Notes: generated by a model from the letters alone, not told the origin. 64,000 bases of DNA from Nicotiana tabacum (GCF_000715075.1 NC_134087.1:104261161-104325160); one strand, 5' to 3'; shown: positions 22,451 to 32,713, counted from the stretch's first letter. Program-made: numbers and translations.

Positions 22451-22853
22451 CTAGCATCCTTGTAAAGAGTAGGCCAATAGAAACCATAACTGAGCACTTT
22501 GGCCACCGTTCTTGCTCTACCATGATGACCACCATATAGTGAAGAATGACAGGCCCCAAGAATATCACCTTGATCTTCTTCCGGTACACACCTACTAATC
22601 ACCCCATCCGTACAAATCCGAAAAAGTTATGGTTCATCCCAATAATAATCTTGACAATCTCTTTTGTGCTTCTTCCTTTGGTTTGAAGAAAACTCATTCA
22701 GAATGATTCCACTCACAAGAAAATTTGCCAAGTCCGCAAACCATGACACCTCTTTTATTGAAATTTCTAAAAGATTCTCATTGGAAAAAGAGTCATTGAT
22801 TTCAAGGCCATCATGCGGCCTTTCTTCCTCTTCCAAATGAGATAAGTGGTCCG
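22451..22853 (-). pseudogene. Integrase N-terminal part of the right Athila-like unit, truncated
   Basis: The minus strand reads EINDSFSNENLLEISIKEVS, WFADLANFLVSGIILNEFSS and NQRKKHKRDCQDYYWDEP (22627-22836). Then RCVPEEDQGDILGACHSSLY, GGHHGRARTVAKVLSYGFYW and PTLYKDA follow (22451-22595). This is the linker plus the first part of the zinc-binding H-H-C-C region. The catalytic core never appears because sequence switches to the plus-strand protease at about 22450. Without the core it could not integrate DNA. Confidence 0.85.
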
Positions 22854-23463
22854 CTACTTGGTTTCACTACGTTTCCTATCTTGGATATCAATATTAAATT
22901 CTTGCAACAAGAGCACCCATCTCATCAACCGAGCTTTAGAATCTTTTTTGCTCATAAGATAACGAAGCGGCGCATGGTGCGGGTGGACAATAACTTTGGC
23001 ACCCATCAAATACGGGCAGAACTTCTCAATTGCTAACACAATAGCAAGGAATTCTTTCTCCGTAACGGTATAATTGACTTGGGCACTATTCATTGTATTG
23101 CTAGCATAGTAGCAACAACAACAACAACAACCCAGTATAATCCCACTTAGTGACGGATGGAAAATCTTGTTGATACATTGCCCCAAAATAGCCCAAACGC
23201 TACATCACTTGCATCACATATGAGTTCAAAAGGCACACTCCAATTTGGAGCAGTAATGATAGGAGTAGTTGTCAGCTTAAGCTTCAATAGTACAAAAGCT
23301 CTCATGCAATCATTATTGAAATTGAACTTGACATCCTTCTAAAGGAGCTTGCACAATGGGTTCACCACTTTAGAGAAATCTTTGATAAAACGCCGATAAA
23401 AATCCGCATGGCCTAGGAAACTCCGCACACCATTCACCGAAGTTGGGGGTGGAAGCTTAGAAA
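22854..23463 (-). pseudogene. RNase H of the right Athila-like unit
   Basis: The minus strand reads ASNTMNSAQVNYTVTEKEFL, AIVLAIEKFCPYLMGAKVIV and LRYLMSKKDSKARLMRWVLL (22854-23110), the tethered RNase H of Ty3/gypsy pol. A 40-bp SINE tail at 23113-23152 is inserted before ASNTMN and adds an in-frame Gly-Cys-rich insert. The segment 23187-23463 contains the RT thumb region in broken frames. Confidence 0.82.
23113..23152 (-). mobile_element. 5'-truncated SINE tail (TS-like)
   Basis: The complement reads CACTAAGTGGGATTATACTG followed by GGTTGTTGTTGTTGTTGTTG. This is the 3' end of Solanaceae TS-type SINEs, which finish in TTG repeats. Only about 40 bp are present, inside the RNase H domain. It may be a strongly truncated insertion or a captured fragment. 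A clear target duplication is not visible; TAG occurs on both sides. Confidence 0.5.
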
Positions 23464-24134
23464 TCAACTCAATCTTTGCCTTGTCAACTTCAATTCCATT
23501 CCTTGAGATTTTATGGCCAAGGACAATACCTTCCTAAACCATAAAATGGCATTTCTCCCAATTGAGTACCAAGTTAATTTTTTCACATCTAGCCAACACT
23601 TTGTCCAAATTTGCCAAACAATCATAAAAAGATCTCCAACCACCGAGAAGTCATCCACGAAAATTCAAGGGAGTCCTCTACCATGTCCGTAAAAATAGCC
23701 ATCATACACCTTTGAAAGGTCTCCGGTGCATTGCACATACCAAATGGCATCCTCTTGAAAGCAAAAGTACCATAGGGACATGTAAAGGTTATTTTCTCTT
23801 GATCTTCTAGAGCAATGAGAATTTGGTTGTAGCCCGAGTACCCATCAAGAAAGAAATAGAATGAACAACCATCCAATCTATCGAGCATTTGATATAAGAA
23901 AGGAAGTGTAAAGTGACCCTTCCTTATGACTTTGTTGAGCTTGCGATAATCCATATAAACCCTCCAACCGGTCACCGTTCTTGTAGGAATCAATTCATTC
24001 TTATCATTGGTAACCGCCGTCATTCCCCCCTTATTTGGGACACATTGAACCGAAGATGCCCATGAACTATCAGAGATAGGGTAGACAACGGCATCCAACC
24101 ACTTGATAATCCCTTTGGTGACAACTTCTTGCAT
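23464..24134 (-). pseudogene. Reverse transcriptase of the right Athila-like unit
   Basis: A long minus-strand frame (23622-24134) runs through GWRVYMDYRKLNKVIRKGHF, LPFLYQMLDRLDGCSFYFFL, DGYSGYNQILIALEDQEKIT and PYGTFAFKRMPFGMCNAPET. These are the palm and finger motifs of RT. The catalytic box follows after a frameshift near 23640 as MDDFSVVGD, so the Asp pair is encoded but out of frame. This domain is single-copy in the compound insertion, because it lies in the unpaired loop. Confidence 0.88.
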
Positions 24135-24159
24135 AGTCTTATTAAGTCTTCTTTGATGT

Positions 24160-24599
24160 TCACCGAACGACTTCTACATCACAAAGAGCTTTACCCGTAG
24201 CAAGGAAATGTCTACCAAGAATGATCAGAACTTCATAATCAACTTCACAATTTAGAATAACAAAGTTAGCTAGAAGAATGAATTTATCAACCTGGACCAA
24301 AACATCTTCAATCACACCCAACAATCTGTTCATAGTACAATCGACCATTTGCAATCTCATAGAAGTGGGTCTTGGTTGCACAATCCTCAAAGTCTTGAAA
24401 ACCAAATATGGCATCAAATTTTTACTTGTCCCAAGATCATAACGAGCCTTAGGAAACTTAGGACTTCCAATTGTACAAGGAATTGTGAAAGCACTAGGAT
24501 CTTCAAACTTAGGATCCATTGAATGAACAATCGCACTCGCTTGATGAGTGACTTTGATAGTCTAAAAATTCATCGACCGCTTCTTTGTCACAAGATATT
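24160..24599 (-). pseudogene. Protease of the right Athila-like unit
   Basis: Minus-strand frame MDPKFEDPSAFTIPCTIGSP, then KNLMPYLVFKTLRIVQPRPT and FVILNCEVDYEVLIILGRHF, about 119 codons. It mirrors 22078-22450. The usual D-x-G active site is LGTSKNLMP here, with Gly at the catalytic Asp position, so it would be inactive. The homologous pairing with the left arm ends near 24190, which fixes the inner edge of the inverted repeat. Confidence 0.82.
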
Positions 24600-26583
24600 T
24601 CATAAACTTTGCATAATCGGGCATTTTTTCCAAAGCTTCTACAATGACAAATTGATTGAAAGACTCTTCTTCATTTGATTGAACTACTTGAATTGATTCT
24701 CACTATTTTGCTTGACAAGTCTTTGATGGTATGGTGGTAGAGGCTTAGGCAATGGTGCCCTTTCCTTTTGCACTACCGGTTCTAGTATGTCAGTGATGTG
24801 CTCCCTAGATGGGTTCACCTCCTCTTGAGTCTCTTCCACACTTTCATCAATATCAATCCAAACATCCTTATTTGCTTGAACAACATTGTTCGGGATCTTT
24901 TTTTCTTGCATCACTTGGTCATCATTGACAAGTCTCCTTTCACTAGAGGTGGGTGCATTCCCTCCTCTTCCACTTCTTGTGATAACCGCCATAGCATGCC
25001 CCATATTGTTACCACCCTTTGGTTTCACCACCATGTCACTTAGTAGTGTATCCTTAGGACGAGAATTTAGAGCCTGAGATATTTTCCCCATTTGAACTTC
25101 TAGATTTCGGATTGATGTGTTGTGTGAGGCAAGTTGGGCATTCGAATTGGTATTATTTTCCATTATTTGATTGAACATATTCTCAATACATCCCGCATAA
25201 TTGTTTGAAGAACTTGAACCATGATAAGGATAAGGAGGTGGGTTGATCGGTTGTTGAAACATTGGGGGACTTTGAAAACCCGACCCCCGGTTGCCTTGAT
25301 TGTTTCCCAACCACCTTGGTTGTTGCCTCCCCAATTTCCTTGGTTGTTTCCACTCCAATTTCCTTGATTGCTGTTATTGTTATGCCAATTCTCTTGATTA
25401 TTAGAACTCCAATAGCCATAGTTATTTTGTGGTTGCCATTGTTGTTGGTTTGGGCCTTGGTAGTTGTTTCTTTTCCTTGAAAATTATTCATATATTGCAC
25501 TTCCTCCTATTGCTCATTATAAGAATCATCTTGATCAAAACCGCCATCATCTTGCACATAGTTCTCCACTCGAGTTTGCATATGTGACTTGGTCCTCTTC
25601 TTGTTCACCAAAACATAACTCCATCCGTAGCATGAACTTTCTTAGGAGCTTGCACTTTATTGAGTTGGGCCTTTGCTAGTTGAGTCTATGGTAGTGGTCA
25701 ATTCGGCAATGGCTTGCCTATGGTCTTGCAACTCTTTGTGAATGTGGATCATATTCGGATCACCTTGTAGGACATTGGCCCGGGATTACCTAGCCGATGA
25801 TGTCTCTTCCATTTCATCTAAGTTGTCACACGCTTCCGCATAAGGCGTAGTCATAAAGTTCTCACCGGCTAGTTGATCACTACATATTGGTTGGTTGTGT
25901 TAATCCCACGATAAAAGGTTTGTTGCAACATATTTTCCGTCATATCATTGCTGGGACATTCCTTAACCATTCTTCTATAGTGCTCCCAAATTTTGTTTAG
26001 TGGCTCATTCGGTTCTTGTTTGAATGCCAAGATCTCATCTCGAAGTGTATCCACGTGCCCGAGAGAGAAAAACTTAGTAATGAACTTGGCCGCCAACTCA
26101 TCCCAAGTGTGAATTGAATAGTTCGGCAAATGTTCTAACCAATTCGAAGCTTTCCCCCATAAATTGAAGGGAAAAATCCTTATCCTCAATGTATTTTTGG
26201 AAACATTCGTTTGCTTGCTCCCCCAACATGTATCCACAAAGCCCTTCAAATGTTTGTAAGCATTTTGGGTTGGTGCACCGATGAAGAAACTCTGTTTCTC
26301 AACTAATGTGAGCATCACGTTGGTGATTTGAAAGTTAGCCACCCTAATACAGGGATAGACTATTAACACTAGCATGACCTTCGTTGGACAATATCCAGTA
26401 TTGAGCCGCTCGTGGTGGAGGTCTGGGGAGGGGGGATGGTGGGGGGGGGGGGGGGAAGGGCACGTTGTCTTGTGGTACCCAGCCTCTCCAATTAGCTTGT
26501 GGCTCTTAAGGTACCTCATCGAGATGTTCCTCCTCGCCGTCCAAGTCCCCCAAAGGCATATATCTGAGCCCATTATTTACCAT
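24600..26583 (-). pseudogene. Gag of the right Athila-like unit
   Basis: The start is placed at the Met at 26583, where the frame reads MVNNGLRYMPLGDLDGEEEH and meets a TAA in place of a CAA a few codons later; the mirror copy has Gln there. Capsid parts: LRIRFPFNL-like and NWLEHLPNYSIHTWDELAAK (about 26060-26160), LRDEILAFKQEPNEPLNKIW (about 25990-26050). The C-terminal part (24684-25358) is Asn/Gln-rich and ends EDQ-poor with PLPKPLPPYHQRLVKQNSEN. A C/G tract at about 26426-26459 expands a Pro/His run (SPPPPHHPPSP). Frames change near 25870 and 25500. Confidence 0.82.
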
Positions 26584-26683
26584 GATTGTACCAAAGATTT
26601 CTTAAACAAGTTAGTAACACATAAGGGATAGAAGATATTCAAAAAAACACACACTCAAATATATAGCTAACATCGTTTTAAGC

Positions 26684-26701
26684 TCCCCGTCAATGGTGAC
26701 A
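26684..26701 (-). other. Primer-binding site of the right Athila-like unit
   Basis: The complement reads TGTCACCATTGACGGGGA, the decayed counterpart of the site at 20024-20041, adjacent to the LTR end at 26707. Confidence 0.65.
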
Positions 26702-26706
26702 AAAAA

Positions 26707-28220
26707 TGATCCACTTCCAATCCACACTCAACAATGAGTGGAAGAGGTCGTTGGAAGAATAGTACCCAAATATAAGTCGGGGTCGATTCCCTCAGGAAGC
26801 TAAGTGTGGGTGTTAGAGTGCACACTTGATGAGTATAGAAGAAATATCTTAAATACACTTCCAAACAAGATGGTTTTACAAATTACTTCTATAAACTACT
26901 ATCAATGATTACTTAGAGAAATGAAACTAGAGATGGATAATTGTTATCGGTTGTTTTTAAATAGGTAAAAGGCTTAGGCATGTAACCTTCACCTAGGTAT
27001 TAGCATAATGGGTTAATTATGTTAACACTTGTTTTAGTGATTGGGGTGTATTATGGCTCTTAGCTCAAATTTACCCACTCAATACCTCTCGATCATAGAG
27101 TGATTTTGCCCCCTTTGGCTTTCTCAAGCCCAAATGGGTAACAAGACAAATAGTTGATATGAGCTCAAGTCAGATTTTCTCTATCTCTAGTTCAAACCCT
27201 TTAATTAGGCTAGTCAAAATCCTTAACTAGCCCAATTTCTTGTTAGCCAAGTTTTCCTAGACTAATTCCCTATTTCTCAAGTAAAGACCAAGTTAAAAAG
27301 ACATGAATCAATGTTTGCAACCATTAATTATAAAATTAAAGTATGGACAAGGCTAAATAACAAACACCCAATCATAAACAAGTATTATATTAATTACCCA
27401 TAAGGTTTACATACTAGTGTTGGGTCAGAACCCTAGTACATATCTATCTACTCATAGTAGAAATGGAAGAAAATAAAGAAGAAACACTAATTAACGCCAT
27501 AATACAAAATTAAAATGATAAACTAAAGTCTTTTTAACCCAAATTGATCACAAATTACCAAAAGTGGTAAACTACAACGGCTACAACTCAAACAACTACA
27601 AAACTTGACCTAAAAAAGTGATTCTTGTCTATTTATAGGGGCCTAAAATTCGCTGACAAAAATACCCTTCGGGAGGTTCTTCGGCCGCACAATTCCATGT
27701 GCGGTCCGAACTTTGCTCGAGTCTGCAGGTTGAGGGATTCTACAGCCGCACAACTTGATCCGCAACTGCACTTCCGCTTCTGCGGTCACACAATTCCATT
27801 TGTGGCCCGCACTTCTGGTAAGGCTTCAGTCTTTGTCATTTTATACACTCTTTGAACTTTTTAAATTCTTGTTGGTGCGTCCATGTTTTATGGAACACTA
27901 ATTGTGTGTGGTCTGAACTTTTCTTCAATCAACTTCTGAGCTTCAACACCAGATCTGCAGACCTAGAGAAAATTCTATGGCCTGCATTTTCTGCGGCAGC
28001 AGAAATACTTCTACGGACCGCACTTTTGGTCTGCTGCACCCCTTCTTTGCCTTATGAGCTGAAAGACTCCTTTTTGAGTTAGATTTCTTCATTAGAATCC
28101 AAATCTCCAACATTCCTGCAATTTGCACACTTTCATTAGTTTTGGGAACAAAAATCAACACTGTCGGACTAATACTAAAGTAAGAAGGTACTAATAAGTG
28201 GTCACAGTCCACACTTATAA
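26707..28220 (-). repeat. Right LTR of the Athila-like insertion
   Basis: About 1.5 kb, mirror copy of the left LTR. Its 3' end (complement of 26707) reads GGATCA. Its 5' end at 28220 reads TTATAAGTGTGG where TGATAAGTGTGG is expected, so the terminal TG has mutated. Unlike a terminal LTR it is preceded by internal 3' sequence and a polypurine-like run, so it is internal to the insertion. The palindromic CCGCACAATTCCATGTGCGG block is at 27680-28040. Confidence 0.85.
27630..27637 (-). promoter_or_regulatory. TATA box in the right Athila-like LTR
   Basis: The complement reads TATAAATA, mirror of 13573-13580. Confidence 0.6.
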
Positions 28221-28913
28221 ACTGCCCCAAACTTAAGTCGTTGCTTGTCCTCAAGAAAATGGATTATTTCCTACCTCCTCAGAGTGAAAGGTCATTTCAG
28301 AGAGTCAATGGTAAGCCATTCATACTCAGTTGGGACCAACAATTACCAAAACTAGTCATGCATTATCAATAAGGTGACAAATCATATATCATGCACATAT
28401 AGCTCTAATGTGACATTTTGAGCTTCAAGAATCAACTTTACTAATCAAAAACTCCTGTTATATCATGTAGATTATGGTGGAATCCAAACTCTTCCTTTCT
28501 CTACCTTCCATTTACCAAGTTCACTTTAAAAGTTAGTACTCAATATTTAGATAAATGAAAGGTTCACTCCTCTCTCACAAAAGAATGTCACAAGTACGAC
28601 TTCAAGTACCATAGGCTTGCCCCTCATGTAGATCACCACTAATGTAAGCTTACTCTGTTCAAAATCAAGTAGGACTTCTTTAGGGTTGTAATTAAGGTTT
28701 TTGAATTGGGGTAGGATATCAAATGGGTAAGTGATTACACCTTTCCTTAAGCACTCCATATTTTTATTTCTTGGCTCTCATCTACCAATTCTTAAAGGCA
28801 TTCTCTTTTTCTTGGGGGTTTGAGAGACTTGACATCACTCTTTCTTGTTCATTTCATTCTTTTTCTCTATTGATGCTCATAATAGGGATAATTACCTCTT
28901 TTTGATTCCATCT
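28221..28913 (-). other. 3' internal tail of the Athila-like unit with polypurine-like end
   Basis: On the minus strand this lies upstream of the LTR and ends TTAAGTTTGGGGCAG, a polypurine-like tract (28221-28235) next to the LTR start. About 20 bp further upstream is GAGGACAAGCAACGAC, a sequence usual at the end of Athila-type internal regions. A short frame (28547-28759) has no recognised product. The outer end at 28913 (AGATGGAATCAAAAAGAGG on the minus strand) touches the AGAAG duplicate and copia RT. It has no TG terminus but does have a purine-rich start. Confidence 0.7.
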
Positions 28914-28918
28914 AGAAG

Positions 28919-29560
28919 CACCTCTGTTAACTTCATATTCTATTGGCTTTATTCTTTCTTAAGGCCATATAGGGATTTATGAAGTTTGGAGACCTTCTTA
29001 GTCTTCTAATGTCTAGCAAACCCTTGTAGAATATGCATGTACACTTCTTCAAGCAAGTCCCCATTAATAAATGCATTGTGGACATCTATCTGATGGATCA
29101 TTTGCTGTTGTGACGCTGCAAGAGCCACAATGGACCTATCTGTAACCATCTTAGCTACATATGAGAAAGTTTCAATGTAGTCTAGGCTCTAATTTTTACT
29201 GTAGCCTTTAGTTACAAGTCTTAGCTTGTACCTTTCAACTTTCCCTGAGGCTTTGTACTTGATTTTGAAGATCCATATGCACCTAATTAGTGTCTTGCCA
29301 GGGGCAAATCAACAATGCTCCAGGTCTGATTTTCCTTTAAGGCTGCAATTTCTAGCTTCATGGCCTCCACCCACTGAGGATCAATAGCTGTTTCACTAAA
29401 AGACTGAGGCTCATAACAAGCTAAATATACTGATAAGACTCGACCGTATGATGAAGTGTTATGTGAGTAACTCACATGAGTTGAGATAGGATAAGAACGT
29501 ACGTTAGCCTTGTACATCACCACATAGTTTTGCATCCATAAATGAGGCTAATTGGGTCTG
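28919..29560 (-). pseudogene. Copia RT N-terminal part
   Basis: The minus strand reads AIDPQWVEAMKLEIAALKEN, QTWSIVDLP (29290-29380), then a lysine-rich entry ASGKVERYKLRLVTKGYS (about 29190-29250), and AASQQQMIHQIDVHNAFING (about 29060-29130) with the first catalytic Asp of RT. HILQGFARH and LHKSLYGLKKE follow (about 28955-29040). The frame reaches KLTEVLL at the AGAAG junction; the continuation is at 13002 and below. It contains frameshifts and stops. Confidence 0.88.
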
Positions 29561-29806
29561 GAAAATCTCCTTATTTTTCAAATAAGTCACCAGATTGATC
29601 CACTGCTACATCAGGCTCTGCAACATCAGCAACTTCTGTATGATCTATATGATCATCTGCAAGTGTTGTATGATTTGTAGGGTGTTTAAATGTTTTGTGA
29701 GGAGCAACAACATTGCGAGTAGGAGACTCCCTCTCAGATGCAATACCATGCTCCTATGGATGAACATTAGCACCAGAGGAAGTATCTATGGTAGATAGTC
29801 TGAGAC

Positions 29807-30790
29807 CTAAACTATCATGTGAGAGAAAGTATAGTATAGGAAAAATAGTGCTACTAGGAGATAGCATATGCTTAAAAGGGAAGATATCTTCCTGAAATAC
29901 AACATTTTTTTAACAAAGAAAAACTTAGAATTCAAGTCATAAAAAACATAACCCTTTTGTATGGAAGAATATCCCATGAGGATTGCATGAATGGCTTTTA
30001 GGGAAAATTTGTCAAGAATTCTGGGACACACTGCATAGCACAAACAACCAAAGACCTTTAAGTGGTGTATTGAAGAAGGATGCAAATAAATCAACGCAAA
30101 GGGGAATTTGTAACCAAGTACTCTAGAAGGAAGCCTATTGAGGAGGTAGACTACAGTTGTGACACATTCACCCCAAAACCTTAGAGGAATAGCAACCTGA
30201 AACCTGAGAGAACTGGCCATGTCTAATATAGTTTTGTGCTTCCTCTCAACAACACTATTTTGTTGAGGGGTGTAGACACATGTACTTTGATGAAGAATAC
30301 CAAGACTGGAAAGTAACTATTTAAATTCAAGACTAAAAAACACACTACCATTATCAGTCCTTAAGGTTTTTACTGAAACTGAAAATATGTTCTTTATTTG
30401 AATTAGAAATTCTCTTTGTACAACTATAACCTTTGACTTGAAATTGATCAGAAAGACCAAGTGTATTTGGTGTAGTCATCAACTACTGTGACAAAGAACC
30501 TTTTATCATTATGAGAATGCACTCTATATGGGCCCCATATATCACAATGGACTAACTCAAATGTAGATTGTGACACTGGTGTACTTAACACATGGTAGTG
30601 ATGAGTTCCTGTTTTCAAGCTACTAAGAGCATCTAGCTTCTTTATTACATCTATAGGATCATGTCCTAATCTCCTATTCCATACTAATTTAGATTTAAGT
30701 AGGTTGGCTATGTGAACACACTTATTGTCTGGTTTGGCTGTAGAGTGATGTGATGATCCTCCTTAGAGTATGTACAGACCATGCTCTTCC
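29807..30790 (-). pseudogene. Copia integrase, broken
   Basis: Minus-strand order: WNRRLGHDPIDVIKKLDALS (zinc-binding entry, about 30605-30690), FELVHCDIWGPYRVHSHNDK (first catalytic Asp, about 30500-30560), VVDDYTKYTW, then a broken middle. The third motif QNSVVERKHKTILDMA with the Glu follows (about 30220-30275), then RFWGECVTTVVYLLNRLPSR and HHLKVFGCLCYAVCPRI (29990-30190) toward the C-terminus. Frame changes occur at about 30220 and 30420. This is the standard copia arrangement with integrase before RT. Confidence 0.88.
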
Positions 30791-31130
30791 ATACCAATCC
30801 CCTTCACATGATCACTATAGAGATTCTAGAAAGTACACAAGTCAGGGAAGAATGCAACCATGCATTGAAGTTCTTTGGTGAGTGAGACACTGGAAGCAAG
30901 TTGTATCTAAAGTATGGAATGTGCAGAACATTAGATATATTACTCTTTCTAAGCATTGAAGAAGTTCCTTTTTGTGAGACAGAAACTATGTTGCCAGTCG
31001 GCAATTGAACAGTGCATCTCTCTGAGCTGGGAATTACTTAACAAGAGTTAAGAGTATCAAGGTTTGAGGTCATATGATTTGAAGCTCTTGTGTCTATAAT
31101 CCAATTATGTTTGAGATAATTTGACATTAG
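30791..31130 (-). pseudogene. Copia protease, active-site Gly lost
   Basis: The minus strand reads NWIIDTRASNHMTSNL (about 31060-31110). The retropepsin D-[ST]-G triad is D-T-R here, from a single Gly-to-Arg change. The downstream segment 30804-31004 reads VSVSQKGTSSMLRKSNISNV and LHIPYFRYNLLPVS, the usual post-active-site region of copia protease. Confidence 0.82.
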
Positions 31131-32334
31131 AGTGATTAGGGTACCTGCATCAGCTAGATTGGTAGATGACTTTGGCCCCTCTTCATTCCCTTTGGACAAC
31201 ATCTGAAGAATCTGTTGGTACTGCTCTTTGGTGAAGAAAGGACACCGGGAGCAGTTTGTGTAGTCTGAGGCATGTGAGCATGTTAGGTTATAGCTGGTTG
31301 ATAAGTGAATGTCCCTGGTTGAGTTCCATAGGAAACTTGGTGATGACCTCCTTCTGCTACATTTGGAAACATTGGGGGTGCTCACACTATTGCCCACATA
31401 CCAGGACTATGCCCCTTCTTCTTTTCTTTGAAGTCTGATGGATAGCCATGAAGTTTGTAGCAATTCTCCTTCGAGTGACCCTTATAGTGAAAATATTCAC
31501 ACTGAACCTGGTTCTTTCTGAACTTGAAATTTTCCCTTGCAGTCACTGTACCCTTGTTACTATAGAATGCAGCTCCTTCTATACCTTTAGTGACTTGAGT
31601 AGTCTAAGTGAAATTAGCCACTCCTTTGACTTTCTTGATCAATCAATAGGGAGTAGGCTTTGTTAATGCTAGGGATTGGAGACATCATCATGATTTGGCT
31701 CCTTGACTGTGAGTAGGATTCATTTAATCGCATCAGAAAGTGAAGCACCCTATGATTTCAAAGTGTTGGGCGTATTTTTTGGACTCAGAACAGGACATTA
31801 GTGCATCAAATTCATCCCAAAGATCTCTCAACTTAGATAAGTAATCAACAATGGACATAGTACCTTGAGTAAGTTTCTGAATTTCTCTATGTAAGAACAT
31901 GACCCTAGATTCATTTACCTTATCAAATCTGTCTTTTAAATCCTCCTAAACCTTGTGAGCATTAGAAGCATAGATCACACTACTCAGTAAGTCTGGCCTT
32001 ACAGCATTCATTATCCATGAGAGAATTTCTCCCATTGATCATGAAGCTCAGGTTCAAATTTTGACTTAGGAAAGTGGCCATATACAAACCCTAACTTGCT
32101 CTTACCTAGCAAACAAATCCTCATAGACCTACTCCATAGAGCGTAGTTATCTGAACCAGTGAGTTGAAGAGAAATCAGAGAACTACCTGAAGTGTCTGTT
32201 GGTTGAAGAAAGAGTGGGTGATTGTGGTCAATTGACGGAAACACAGTTGTGCCGGTGGATGAATTGATATTGCCAGGTGTCGTATTTGCCGTAAATGAAG
32301 TATTAGCGAATACTTCTCCAATCCCCATTTTCAA
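31131..32334 (-). pseudogene. Copia gag, broken
   Basis: It starts MKMGIGEVFANTSFTANTTP (32334) and contains LISLQLTGSDNYALWSRSMR then ICLLGKSKLGFVYGHFPKSK, the N-terminal domain usual for plant copia gag. After frame changes at about 32010 and 31760, the zinc knuckle lies near 31450-31500 and reads CEYFHYKGHSKENC. The second Cys is Phe, so zinc binding is lost. An Asp/Glu-poor Ser-rich part (31130-31400) joins to the protease. Confidence 0.83.
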
Positions 32335-32474
32335 ACACTTCTCAAGAGCAAACCCTAGTCTTTCAATTTCATGCTACAATTGGACAATTTACCACAAATT
32401 TGTGGAGTTGAAGTAACAAGAGTAAGAATTAGTTCGGTAACTACCTTCGATCTACTTCAATGGCATTGATACCA
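32335..32474 (-). other. 5' leader and primer-binding site of the copia element
   Basis: The complement of 32467-32474 reads TGGTATCA directly after the LTR end CTAACA. It matches the initiator-methionine tRNA half-site common in plant copia elements. The leader contains no frame. Confidence 0.8.
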
Positions 32475-32713
32475 TGTTAGCAGCCATGAATCTGAAGGTT
32501 GAGCTCAAGGAAGATGACATGCACGAGAAAGCAACACAGAGAGAATGAGAGAATCCAATTATGTTATTTTGAAAAAATGAACAACCGTATATCTATACAT
32601 GAATGTACAGGGTATTAACTACTGTGCTAACTAAATCAACTTCTAACCACAGTCTACAGTTAAGCTTCTAACTCTAGCAACTTATCAGCTTGTCACTCTA
32701 ACGACAGTTAACA
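32475..32713 (-). repeat. 5' LTR of the copia element
   Basis: 239 bp, TG...CA, followed by the GAACT duplicate (32714-32718). About 30 bp around the TATA box present in the 3' LTR are missing, so this promoter copy is probably defective. Confidence 0.9.

Larger units (their letters stand above)
13008..28913. mobile_element. Compound inverted Athila-like insertion
   Basis: The insertion interrupts copia RT with a perfect AGAAG duplication (13003-13007 and 28914-28918). From the left it reads LTR, primer site, gag, protease on the plus strand up to about 22450. From there it is minus-strand sequence of the same family: integrase N-terminus, RNase H, RT, protease, gag, primer site, LTR (28220 to 26707), and about 690 bp of 3' internal tail ending at 28913. 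The arms (about 3.9 kb and 4.0 kb without the nested chromovirus) mirror each other around a loop of roughly 1.7 kb that exists only once (22451-24190). Family: primer site near TTTTTGG.G..GTTGCC and the gag type place it in the Athila group of Ty3/gypsy. Snap-back reverse transcription or template switching explains it best (inference). Confidence 0.85.
11734..32713 (-). mobile_element. Ty1/copia element split by a nested insertion
   Basis: Outer LTRs are at 11734-12001 and 32475-32713 and share most of their sequence. They are flanked by a perfect 5-bp duplication GAACT at 11729-11733 and 32714-32718. Minus-strand gene order is gag, protease, integrase, RT, RNase H, which defines copia. Removing the 15.9-kb insertion at 13008-28913 and its AGAAG duplication leaves about 5.07 kb, normal for copia. 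The reading on either side of the insertion is contiguous within the RT domain. Multiple stops and lost catalytic residues make it inactive. It is the oldest of the three nested elements. Confidence 0.92.
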
